64,000 nucleotides of DNA from positions 3,851,501 to 3,915,500 of the forward strand of contig NC_090711.1 of NCBI RefSeq assembly GCF_040954835.1, in the 5' to 3' direction. The notes beneath the pieces were generated by a model. The model did not search any database, was not told the DNA's origin, and was given only the letters and a program-made list of their open reading frames with translations. Shown here in pieces: positions 38,901 to 51,300 of the stretch (position 1 is the first letter of the stretch; each line of letters opens with the position of its first letter). The position numbers were made by a program, and so were the translations under genes. Source of the DNA: Lepisosteus oculatus (lineage: Eukaryota; Chordata; Actinopteri; Semionotiformes; Lepisosteidae).

Positions 38901-41723
38901 ACCCCACTCGTTTATTTATACAGAGACTAAAGGGAAAGCAATTGGTCTTCAATTAATTAAATTGGTAAAGTTCGTTTAACTTGGTAGAAATAAAATAATT
39001 TATATTGAAATTTGGAATAGGAGTATGTCTACATTGTCAGTTTTGCTAGAAAAACTACAGAAGGCTCAAATCAGATTTGGGTGTTTCTGGAGGTCAATGC
39101 TGGACAAACGGGATAAAGTTAACTTGTTCTCGTTTTCTGTGTCTTGGAAATATCTAAAAATTAGGTTCATTGTGTGAAAAACAAAACACATGCAAGGTAA
39201 ATGAGACTGGACAGCAATGTAGACATGATTTCAAAATATTTTATAAAGCTGTCATACTTACAGATGGAAAAACAAAGGAGTGGAGTTTAACATTTTTAGT
39301 TTTCTTAGTTATAAATTGATGCATTTATTTTTGCTTGAAAAAAGAGTCCCCTTTCAATTGAATTACAATTACACATTTAATTAATTCTAAGTGAGAAAAC
39401 ACACATTTCAGCATGGTACTGTATCTAATCCCTTTTTCACACTTAGAATTAACTTTCCGAGAAATTGTTCAGATCTCACCAATGTACTGAAGCTGGTCAG
39501 TGAATTTACTATTTTTTGTGAATAAGGAGGGAAAAGGTGATATTTGCTAGAAAGTTTAATTTCTACGTAGTTTGCTATGACAAGCTTTATTACAAGTCTC
39601 TGAGTTTATGTCATTCAGGTTGCGTATTGATATTCAAAGTATATTGAATTTCGTTGTAATGCTTCTTCTGTTTAATGATAATTTCCTCTGGTTTGCTTTT
39701 AAAAAGAAGATGTTTAAATGTTAAGTTTACATAGTCTTTCGCCACTGCAAATAGGGCTTGGGAGTTAAAGACCCTTTTAATACGGTTTCCCCCATACTGA
39801 CAGAAGAGGGAAGTCTTTGAAACATCTGTGTTTGTTTACGGATAAGTAGCAGAGGATTTTAATCCAAACCAGTTTGTGGTGTCATCCCAATTTCACTGTT
39901 TTATCCTTGATACCCCCAGACCTAACCCCTGCGTGTCACATGACCTATCTGAAAACATTTCTCTCTGCGCCTTGCTCTCTACAAATATCTAAAAAAAATA
40001 AAGCATACAGTAGAGCTTTATAAACATCTGGTCCTTATTTTTCACTATTAGAAAATAACAAACAGGCCACCACCTCTAATCCTTGCACAGAGTAGGTTTA
40101 TTAATAGATGTCGGTCCAGATCCATAAAGTTTGGTCTAATTTGCTTCAGACCAGACAAATTGTTAAAGTAAAAAGAGCTGATAATAAAGGCATTTGTACA
40201 TACAGAACTACTAAAATATCCGTATTGCTTGTCAACCATTTCTAGAACTCACAAACATATCAGTTGCTTTCCATCATTTATCTCACAGGTATATCTCTCA
40301 TGTTCTCTGCAAGTGAATCATAATGTTGCAGATACGAAATTCATTATTTATTAAAAAAAATTATCCTTCTCTATGTGTTTTTTTATCTTTCCCCTAACCT
40401 GAAATCCTTGTTCTGCTGCCTTACTTCACTGCTGTGGAGGAGATGAATACTGTAGGTGCTCACTGTCTTCTACCCTAAAAAGCATCAACAGCCAACACCC
40501 CAGTTATCTCTATGCCTATATTAGTCTCTCTCCGGGTTAGAAAGCTTTTAATGCTCTCTTTACTGTACGAATCAAGTACCCGAAGCAGATGTGATTTTAT
40601 TTTAATTAGCTGAGTAAGTGTTCTGTTCCTTTATTTACCAACAGGAATGGCAAGCATTTGCCTTTCAAAATGTTTGTATTGCATTTTTTGAGGAAAACAT
40701 AACCATATACAATTTTGCTGGCTTTTTTTTCAAAAACTGCTCTCCCGCTGAGAAAAAAAAAACAGCTTATGTTGGTGCATTGTAAGTAACAATATCATTC
40801 TGAAGTGAAAGAATTATTTTAATGCGGGGTTTAAATTCTTTCTTTGCTCCTGGTCTCAGAACAGTTTGTTGTCACTTCAAACTCCAAACCATTTGATCTC
40901 TCAGGACTCTTGATTGTGTCGAACCTGGGATTCCTTCACACGTTTCTCCCCAGCAGTCACGAGTCAGCTCACGGTGGGGTGTGACATCGCCAGCCTCCAC
41001 CCTTAGCTTCCCCATCTTTTCTTGAGCCCCTTTTCTCCAGCTTCCCGAAGAGGATGGTTTTATTTAACTGGGAGTTTGTACCCCAGGGAGCTTGGTTAGC
41101 ATTCCAGTGGCACTGGCGACTAGACAGTGGCAGTAATTACACAAGGAACAAAATGCAAAAATGTCCATCGGAGTCCGTAACCCATCATTTGGAACTGAGC
41201 AGTATGTACAACTAATTAGGGTAAACATGCTCTGAACAATAATTATACAAATGAACACAAAGGATTATATTTTAATTCTGTTTCCTGGAAGCTGTACCTC
41301 CACTCCCATTCCTTCTTAAGTCTCCAACACAGACATTTGCAAGTCTGTAGCTTAGCATGCTTCCCCATTGAGTCTTAAAGTAGCATTCTGAGCTATGAGT
41401 TTGTTTTTGGAATATGTACCATTATAGAGCGAGTTAAAAAGAGATTCAAGAGGGGATCCGTGTCTGTGTGCAAACTGTAAAGGAGCAGGTGGAGGATAAG
41501 TACACACAGGAAAGTTCAAAGAACAATATTTCTGCAATGGAGACTTCTTCAAATGATTTATTCTCTCAAAGTAGGTGGCGAAATATTATTTCCCAAAGAC
41601 TTTACCTCAACAACTCTATCTCAGATAAATGTGTTTTATAAACAGACTGTCTCAGATATTTTTTTAAATAACAAAGGAAATAACCCCAAAAATGATAACA
41701 TTTTATGTGCACTTGAAAATGAC

Positions 41724-41738
41724 GGGGGGGGGGGGGGG
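41724..41738. repeat. Poly(G) tract, 15 nt
   Basis: Uninterrupted G15 in AT-rich DNA. Confidence 0.9.
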
Positions 41739-43939
41739 TATTTGTCATTGTTGCTGTATGAGTGAGACCCCTGAAAGTGAAAAACTGAAACCTGAAAGTC
41801 TTCAGGCAAAGCTGAAAGCTGAAACAAACCACTCTTGATCATTTCCTTCTAAAAAAACTGGACAGATCATAAGGTGTACGACAAAGTGTATATTGTTAAG
41901 TAAATCACTCGTGTTTATCTGTATGTGTCTGCATTTATAAAAGATTTGAAATTAGCTACAGCAACTTTATTATCTTATTTTATACTCTCACAAACAGAAA
42001 AGCAGTTAGGAGAGTTAGCAGATCCAGTTTTCCTGTTTGGGGCTCATCAGTGCAATGTCACAGTACTAATATTTATTTTTATTTTATAAAGCGCCTTAAA
42101 TAGTCTCAAAGAAAAATCTTATTCAACATGTCTATGTTTTTGGTGCTCTTTAATTCTTCATTTAAACTAGCAGGTATAGACATTGCTGACAATGAAGATG
42201 CCCTAGAAGACTGTAACTGAAACACCAATAGCCCCATTGAAATGCCTTAGTACTTTGCATAAATTCTCTTTCATCTTAACTAACACAATGGCATGCAAAC
42301 AAGCCAGAAAGTGTTGAAAGCTTCTGTAGTCTTCAGAAGGTTTCTGTGATAATTTGTGACGTTGTTTTTCTCAGCTGTCTCTAAAGGTGTATTTCAGAGG
42401 AGCATGGGTAGAAGCACTGAAAATAAAAACAAAAAAATCATCACAAATATAAGCCCCCCCCCCCACCAAAAAAAATCCACCTCTTTGGAAGGTTCATTGC
42501 AGATAACATCTCTGAAAGGTGTCCTGTTTCTCCTTTCATGCATGGGCAATGGGAGAACGGGAGAGAGCTCAGAGGCAGAGGCAGGGGGATGGAGTCAGTA
42601 TCTGATCTGAGTTTTCAGTACGGTGAGTCTGCACCCAGCTGATAACACCCTGGGTGGATCACACGTTGTCTCGGAGACCAGAGGGTGTCAAACATTCTAA
42701 GCTACTGCTTTTTCTACATCCGTGACTATGACTGTTATTAGTATATAGCTTGTGAATTTTCCTAGTCCTGTGAAAGACGTCTTGTTAAAAAACATACAGT
42801 TCTTGTCTTGAGATGTTTTTTTCAAAACCCATCCACTGTATTTGAAGTCCTCACTTCTGATGTACTAGGTTTGCACAAAGTTTACTAGCAAGACCAAAAA
42901 CATGATCTTCAGTCTCTGGCTTTTGAACACTTTTGTAACAGCGGCGTTGGGTCTTGGACAACTTAGGCAAGCAAGACACAAACAGGCACAAATCAATCAG
43001 CTAGCCTTCTGGAGTTTATTTCAACTCTTCAGAAACAGACATGAATTACCTGATTGAATCTGTTCTTGAACTGTTCATGTACCACATTGACTCTCTTGAG
43101 GAAAATGATCTGGGAAGACAGGGAGCAGGTAGGGAATAATTGCTGAAGGATCTGGGATTACTTTCTTCAGGTGAGCCCAATTCCATTCCTCAAGAGCCAC
43201 TGTACTGCAGGTTTCATAAGTCTCTTTACCGCTCCAGCTTCTCAAGAGCATGGAACGGCTTCAACTTGTCCAGTTAAGCAAATAATGAGTTCACTTAAAT
43301 AATTGATGGGCTCAGGTGGAAAGAAAACCAGATCCATTTTTCCCTTTAGAACTAGAGTTCCACGCTCCTGCCTTATTGAAAGACATCTGAAAAGGGTCTT
43401 CCCTGTTCTGAGAACCGGCAGCTTTTGAAGAATTCACTGATTACCTCATAAGCAGTTTCTTTTGCCAGCTCTGCCTATTGTCATGCTGTCAGGCACAGAG
43501 ATTGTGAGACAGAAGGGGTCTTCCTTTCCTGGCACATGCTGGTTAATGCTGAACCCGCTACGGATATCAATAGAAAGTCAGTCGTGCACTCCCAGCGCTT
43601 ACTCTGTTGGGCACTTCCTTTGTCATTTTTGTGCAAATAGGGTCTGGTGTCTTTGTGAGTGTGTGGCAGCTGACTGGCATAGTCGACACACACTTGTGCC
43701 CCCAGCCCCTTACCCCTAAGGACTCATTCCACTTCATAACCCTGATCTTTCACATTCAGTGTTAAATGCTTCTCAGCTCAGCAACCACTGTTGTCTTCTG
43801 CTGAACACTGTTTTTCCTTTATCCATACAAGAGCTTATGTGATATGAAACAATGGAGACCCATGCAGAAAAGCCTGTTGGTGGGGGGGGAGGCTGCCCAG
43901 TTCTTTGATTCAGAGAAGCAGAGTCAGCAAATAATTAGA

Positions 43940-44118
43940 TGGCAGCGTGTAACTGTGGTTAGGCTCTGGATGTGTAACTGGAAGGTTAAGAGCTTAGATC
44001 TCAAGCAGGGCATTGTTGTTGTACCCTTGGGCAATATACTTCACACTGATTGCTCTGTGCAAAATATATACAAATTCAAATAGCCCCAGATAAAAGTATT
44101 ATAAGTCACAAACATTAA
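43940..44118 (+). repeat. tRNA-derived SINE
   Basis: A tRNA-like head (A-box-like 'taactgtggttaggctctgg'), then 'attgttgttgtacccttggg', 'caatatacttcacac', 'attgctctgtgcaaaatata' and a 'gataaaagtattataagt' tail. Confidence 0.65.
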
Positions 44119-44149
44119 TATCAACGAGTTATCAATAGGAATATCCAGG

Positions 44150-44340
44150 AGCCCATCTGTCCTAAACCAGGCAAGGTTTGAATCTCAGGTGGGACACTTT
44201 CCTTTTGAGCAAAGTACCTTATACCTACATTGCTCCAGCGAAACCTACTGTGCAAACATGTACCAAATGTGTATTAAAATAGGTTTTTGAACCATGTAAG
44301 CTGCTTTGGCTATATGCATCACCTAAGTAAACATTTAATA
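44150..44340 (+). repeat. tRNA-derived SINE, second copy
   Basis: B-box-like 'aggtttgaatctcaggtg', then 'gagcaaagtaccttatacct', 'attgctccagcgaaacctac' and the classic tail 'gtaagctgctttggctatat' followed by 'aagtaaacatttaat'. It lies immediately after the 43.9-kb copy in the same orientation. Confidence 0.7.
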
Positions 44341-47300
44341 AGAATGAATAATTGTATGTCTTCCTGTGAGCTGCATACTGATTTCTTATGATCCCCTCCA
44401 TTGCCTTGTGAGCTTTGTAGCGCAGTAATTACCTGAACAGCTTTTGGCACTTTGGCCATTTATTCAACAGTAAACCTGAAGAAGGGGGTGTCTGTGTTCC
44501 AGAGCCGGAAAATGAGAGGAGCAAACAAGTCTGCTGATAAAAATAAAACACCGAACCAAATGAGTTGGAGGGGGGAGGGGGAAAGGGAGAGAAAGGTGGC
44601 TGCAAATGAATGAGATCCCATTTCCCAAAAAGCTTGTTTCTCTTAGGAATTGCCCAGAACAGGCAGCCAGCTCTGCAACCTGGTAGCAATTGACCAGGGT
44701 CCACAAGACATCATTCACAGAAAAATTAACATACTTCATAAAGTATTCCTTGTGCTAAGAGCCTGGTGACTGAGACCGGTCAAGGGGTAACAGGACAGGA
44801 AAAAAATAACACCATCAGGGGGATCTATCTGCAAAGTTTTTTAAGTAGATTGTGTAGCATGCATTCCTTGATTGCTTCATTAATTCATGTATTCAGGAGA
44901 AAGTTACACAATCAATGAGTTTCCTTCAACTTTACACCCTCCACTCTGAAATCCTTTTAGCATATTCTCTGTTTTATTGAGTTATGGTTAAAGTTGACAG
45001 CAATTATACCCACTGTGCATTAATTATAGTAATAAATAGTAATTAAGTAATTAGGGAGCAATTAAGTTTACAAGGTACTGCAGTCAGTTTGAAAGTCAAA
45101 CACATATGTATCATCTGCAGCAACACACTGCACTTCTAAATCATTCAGTTTTAGCAAGCATGTTTATGTTGCTCAACTTTTTGTGTTAACATATTTAATA
45201 AATGATTTTAACTGGAGAGTTGCAATGTTTATGGTTGGGTTACTCTAATAATTTGTGATCCATGTTTGCTTTTTTTTTAATGTTCAAACCTGTTGCATCA
45301 ATCTGCCTATTCTCTCCACCCTTGGGATCTCCCCGTTCTTATTCGTCTCTAAAATTACATCTGGAGTGTAGAATAAATTGTATAGTATATCTATAATGTC
45401 CAGTAAAGATGTTTCACCTCTAGAAATCCAGTGGGCATAGGGGAGAGAGAAATATGTGGAGATATTCTTGTTGCATGAAAGTAATTTTCTTTATATGATA
45501 AAAATAACAGATAAAGATACCCAAGCCTGAATATTGGAAGACACAAAATGTTAGAAAACAACAAATCTGGTAGTGCTTCAGAAAGAGTTTTTGTAACAAA
45601 GCTATATTCTCAAGGGACCATAAGAGACAAAGGCATGTTTATTTTTTGTGCATCCTTTTAAAAACCGTACTGATAACATGAAGGCATACTGAGCCCGAGA
45701 AACATGGAAACTGATGAAGTGATTTTATAAGATTCCCTTGAAATTTTAAGAGCGCTCCCCACACCTCAGATGAAAACACACTATTGCACTTTGTTGGAAT
45801 CAGGGTTTAGGCACGAACACAGTTAATCCGGTCTCACGTGCGATTCATTCCAGTTGCAGATCCAGCGCGTTGGTGACTTACACAGTATTATAACTGATTG
45901 AATTAATTGACAAGCTAAATTAAAACCATACCATGTGCATTTTTAAAGGGGCAGTTCTATAAGTGCACTTCCACTGTGCTGCCAGTGTTCATCATTTTCC
46001 ACTTGCCATGAATTTACAGTATGTCATGATGCAGAAGCTCTGATTGCATGCTTTTCATTAGCTAGGCTGTAAATAAAGCAGAGATGCTCTGAGGACGTGT
46101 GCTGTGTTGACAGCTGGGATTGAAGTCAGGTTTTAGGCAGCTGTCTACTTATAAATGATAACTGCTCTGGATTAGTATGTGCAATTTCATTTTATTTCTC
46201 TTTGTTGAAGATGTAACAGCAATTCTATCAGTCTATGTGAAGCTAAGGGAAACCAGCTACAGAACATTTTCTTTTTTAAGCAGTTTGTTTAATGTGATTT
46301 CTGTCTGAAAAAGTCAGACCAAAATAGTCAAATTGCAAACATCTCTTTAATGGTATCAATGCCAATGCAAATTACCTTTTACAATACTGTTTCTTACCAC
46401 ACCCTGTACTCAAAGCTTTTCAAAATCACATTCATATGCAGACTTTAACATGACAATATGAGCAGTGCACTGTAGCAACGAGATCTTTAAATGTGATCAG
46501 ATAAAAGACAACTATTTGACACTATTCAAGATAAAATAAAAACATAATTTCTCCAGTTTCTGTAAACTTACATCTGAAATAGCTGACACTTTGTACAGAA
46601 CTCATTTCGTTCTAGTGCTTTAATGAACAACAGAAATATCTCTTTACCACAGCAGCTGGGATTCTGAATACTGATATTTGTGTGATAAATATAGTTGTAG
46701 CCTACTAATGATAAGATGCGAGGCAAAATGACATAGGCAGGTAAACAAAACTGTTTAGAGTTTACCGTTTACTGTCTTAATCTAGAAGCAAAAGTCTCAT
46801 TGCATTTTTCAAAAAATGTATGTGCATTTTTTAGTGTTTATACATCATATGTATGACACATGGCCAACAGACGCTCTAAAATAAAATGTCTAGATTTATT
46901 TACAAAGAGCTAAGGCAATTTGTTTAATAAATACAGGTTATGTACGGGTACCAATGCAAGTTGTTACCAAATTCAATTTAGATACAAAGCATTAAAATAG
47001 TTTAATTAAACGACAATGGGGTTTCCTGAAGCCATCTATAAACGATCAGTTGTAAAACTAAATAAAATATTTAATCGCGTTCCGTCTGTCGTTTTTTTCG
47101 CTCGCAATTTTGTGGTTTTGTTCGAACATGTGAAATCAATTCAGAGCAATTAATACCCCCAAATTAATCTCTTCTGTGCAAATAAAATAAAAAACGAATC
47201 ACAGCATTCCTTGACTTTCAATTAGTATTTCAACAAGATTGATTGCACAATTCTCTGTTACAACAGCAAACAAAGTATTGTTCCCTTAACATCCGCTTAC

Positions 47301-48179
47301 CTTTTCCAGAAAGGAGTTAATACATAAAAACCGAAGGCTGATAATTAAGAATATAAGAAATTATTGCGGTCCTTAGAAGTTAACTTTTAACTTATTTTCC
47401 GTCGTTTATTGTTATTATTAACAATAACAACATAACTGAAAGCGAACAAATCAGAAATTAATAACGATTTCATAACGATTGAGAATTTTTTAGAATTATT
47501 AATTCAGCCTTTAGATAAAAGTATGTACACGGCATACCGTAAATGCTTGTTTTAACAAATGCATACTGAGAACGGAGACGTGGACGTAGGTATTTATTAG
47601 TCTTCCGTTTTTTTGGAAAAGAAACAATCACTTTTTTATGATTCCGCATGGGATAAAAAGTTTTCAAGAGTGTGAAAAGGCGACCGTGAAGCGATTAGAC
47701 TTGTTCACATTTGTTTCCACCTAAACCACGTACAAAACAACAGGAAACAAAGGGGTGAAAAGAAATTATGGTTACATTCAAACTTTTTTAGATTTATTAT
47801 TCGAGGGGAAAGTCTTAATAGAAAACAGCTCAGTGAAGAAAGCTGCATTTAGTAAAATATTGCGCACACACACACAAAGGAAAACGTGAAGAGCTTCGGA
47901 TGTCCAACTCTTCAGGCGACGGTTGTTAGAAAAAAAATCAAAGTAAAATATACATTAATAATATTTTTTAATTATTTATGCAAAGATTGGACGTAGCCAC
48001 TGAAACATCCAGGTGATTACTTATGTCTGAGTAAGCCGTCTTGTTGACGATAAAAACTACACTTAAATATGAAAACAGTTTATACTGTTCAGAATTGGAT
48101 TATTTTTCAATCATTACGCATGTTTACACCGATTTCCCTTTGGAATTGTATCGTTTCTTTTAAAACCAAAAGCGAGTCT

Positions 48180-48239
48180 TTCCTCGCAGCAGTTAACGGG
48201 TTAACTACCAGTTGTCGCTGAGCATTGTGGGTAGCGGTA
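48180..48239 (+). promoter_or_regulatory. POFUT1 proximal promoter / 5' UTR
   Basis: Sequence just before the ATG includes 'gagcattgtgggtagcgg', an initiator-region motif type, and a palindrome 'gttaacgggttaac'. No TATA box is evident. The start site cannot be fixed from sequence. Confidence 0.4.
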
Positions 48240-48378
48240 ATGGCCGTTGACGCTATGAAACATAAACTTTTTAGTCGGTTTTGTGTTTTTGTATTGGTTT
48301 TATCGCCGTTTTATTTTTCTAATGCGGGCGAACTGCAGTGGGACGATAATGGATACATACTGTACTGCCCCTGCATGG
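48240..48378 (+). CDS. POFUT1: POFUT1 coding exon 1
   Basis: Encodes the signal peptide and the start of the mature protein to CPCM plus one base of Gly47. Donor G|GTAAGG. Confidence 0.96.
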
Positions 48379-51300
48379 GTAAGGGCCTTTCAACAATTTA
48401 ATTAACAGTTTCTCCTGATCATTGTGTGTGAGCTACAGCGTTGAGCAAGACAACAGGTTCAGTTCGCTGCTAGATACCCTACACTACTTTTGGCAACAAA
48501 ATATGACTTGTTACGTGACTTGTTCCCGTTTTCATTCGTCAAAAAATGTAGAGATGAAAGTGAAACATTTTTTTGCATTGCCGACTTTAATAATTTAGAG
48601 ACGGGTAGTTATTGAGAGGCGTGAAACGTACACATCTGTATGATTGTATGTTGTGCAAACGCACGTTTCGGCATGATCTGTTGATTTTTTTTTTTGCTTT
48701 TCCAATTACTGATACCTTAGCTACAGTTACCGCCATCTGTTATTCAGATATTTCTAATCATCATTCTCTTTTTCTGTTCCAGGTAGATTTGGGAACCAGG
48801 CTGATCATCTCCTGGGTGCCCTGGGGTTTGCACGGATGCTAAATCGTACTTTGGCTGTGCCTCCGTGGATCATCTACAGGCATCACTCGCCGCCCTTCAC
48901 GAATGTGCGTATCCAGTCATGGTGTTCGTTTACTCCCACTGGCCAAAATATTAGGATACCCCCAGTAAAATAATCCAGGGGTGTTTGTTTTGACCCATGA
49001 AGGTAGCGAACAAACGAGGATGTATTTTTGTTAAAGCATACGTATCAAAATGCAAGTTTTGATTTTTTTTTTCAGACAAACGCTGTCATTTTGTGTAGCA
49101 GAGTTGTAGACGGGCTAGATGAGGATACTGCTGTGCCGTTGATTAGGAGAGTCTCCATGGGAATGTACTGTTGTAGTCTACAAGTCTAAAAGCAAGCCAG
49201 GTGACCGTATTCAGTGCCCAGGCAATGTGTATCAGAATGATGCCCTTTCCATCTAGCCCTTCATTGTGATTTGCAGAGTAGGGGTGTTCTGTCTCAATGT
49301 ATTTACCACCCTCTCCCCCCCCCCCCCCCCATACAGCTGCATGTTCCTTACAGGGAATTATTCAAGCTGGAGCCTCTGCAGCAGTTTCACAGAGTCGTCA
49401 GCCTCGAGGACTTCATGGAGCGGCTGGCCCCCTCTGGCTGGCCCCCGGGCCAGCGAGTGGCTTACTGCTTTGACGCCGCAGCGCAGAGGAGCCCAGACAA
49501 AAAGAGCTGTCCCATGAAGGTAGCTGACGCCCGGGGAAGCCCCGAACCTCCCTGAGACAGAGATGTTCTTCGGGAGCGGGGCAGTGGAATGTGATTACTG
49601 GTTCAATGCTTTTATGGCAGCACGAGGCTGTCATCTGGGAATTTTCACCCATTTCAGATACGGATCACCTTTTTTATACCTTTTCCATTGTACATTATTT
49701 TCATATTACTATCACGCGGTGCTTTTTACTTAAAAGTTTTAAAATACATAATGCATTGATGTTCACTACCAGTTTTACAGCACCCCAGACTTTTATCTTT
49801 GTTTGGTACCCAGAAAATGCCCAGGGCCTAAATATCTGCTAACCGTGGGCAATTTAGACCAGTAGTTCTTAACCTTTACTGCTGCCTGCATCCTTTAGGT
49901 TCTTCAAATATTTCTCACACCCCGTATCAAAAATTGTTGAAGTACGTCAATTCTTTAAACCTGAGAATTATTAAGACTAGAATAAAAGAGAGAGAATTAC
50001 TTAGAGTCCCTAGGTTGTTGAAACAAAGTAGTTGTACATATGTGCTTGTGCTTGATTAGCGTTTTTGGTGATTTACTTTCTAAACAAATCTGGCCTGACT
50101 CACACCCCCAGAAAGAGCATTTTGCACTCCAGGTTAAGAGCCACTGATTTAGACCATGCCAGTAATTGGTTCAGTTAGGTCCTTAGTAACTCGGGTGAAA
50201 GTGGAAATTAAAGGTATCGTAGCTCACCAAGAAAAGGAGTCAGTATGACTGCTACATGATTGGGTCAGTATACAACTACTACAATAATAAACATAGACCT
50301 TCTATCCAGCAGCTTTAGACAGTAATTGTCTAATACTGCACAGATTAATTCTAGGAATATTTATCAGTCAAACCTGTTAAGTGAGTTGTGGTAAAGTGAT
50401 ACATGCTAGATTTAAACATCAAGCGTTTTGAGATTGAATACTGAGGTGTCCACGATTAAGCTTAAAAGCAAAGCACCTTGTCCTGAAATGCAGGGAACTA
50501 AAGATAGCTAACGTAATAGGAAAATACTGCCATCTAGGGGGGTGTTAATAGAATTATTTGTTATTTTTTCAATCAGTTCTGCAATGTCATGTATAATTTA
50601 TGGGAGCTGAATATAAGGACTTTAAAATATTACTCTTTTACCCTTTAGTGTTACAGAATATGCTGTGTTAAGATATCTGTAGTGTGTCAACCCTTGCTTT
50701 TCTTTTTCTATATAACGTTCACTGTAGGAGGCTAGTGTTGTGCTGTTGTGCTCTTCATGCTGTTGCCAGACATAACTATTTTATGTCTTTGTACTCCTGC
50801 TAATAAGAAATTTATATATTTTTCCCTTTAGGATGGGAATCCTTTTGGGCCTTTCTGGGACCAGTTTGGAGTGGAGTTCGATAGGTCTGTCCTCTTTGGA
50901 GGCATTTCCTTTAACAGTTACTACAAGCAACACTGGATCAAAAAGCAAGTACTTTACATGCATATTTTCCCTGTCTGACAGATAGCGTATTACGGTCTTT
51001 GATGATCAAAACGACGGTAACACTATTTTTGAGACGCATTGTGTCTTTCTGGCCTTGGTATGTCAAATTGGCCTCAGTCTGCTTACAATTCCTCTGCCTT
51101 TTTCTTCCCAGTCTGTATTCAGTGTAGCTTCTGCTGACTCCTGCGGTTTGAAATGGATGTGTTAAGGCAACTGTCCTTGTGAAGTGTCTGTTGTTCTGTG
51201 AAAGTCTAATGTGATTGCTCTACCACTTGCCTCTTTTCAAGATATCTACGGCATAACAGAATTTCCATTCAGCACATGATCCGGTCCATCTGTGTGAATG

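Larger units (their letters stand above)
35940..48180. other. AT-rich gene-free region upstream of POFUT1
   Basis: About 12 kb, AT-rich especially at 37.5-39.7 kb. No coding gene is recognised. It contains two SINEs (43.9-44.3 kb), a G15 run (41724-41738), a C11 run (42454-42464) and homopolymers. Confidence 0.6.
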
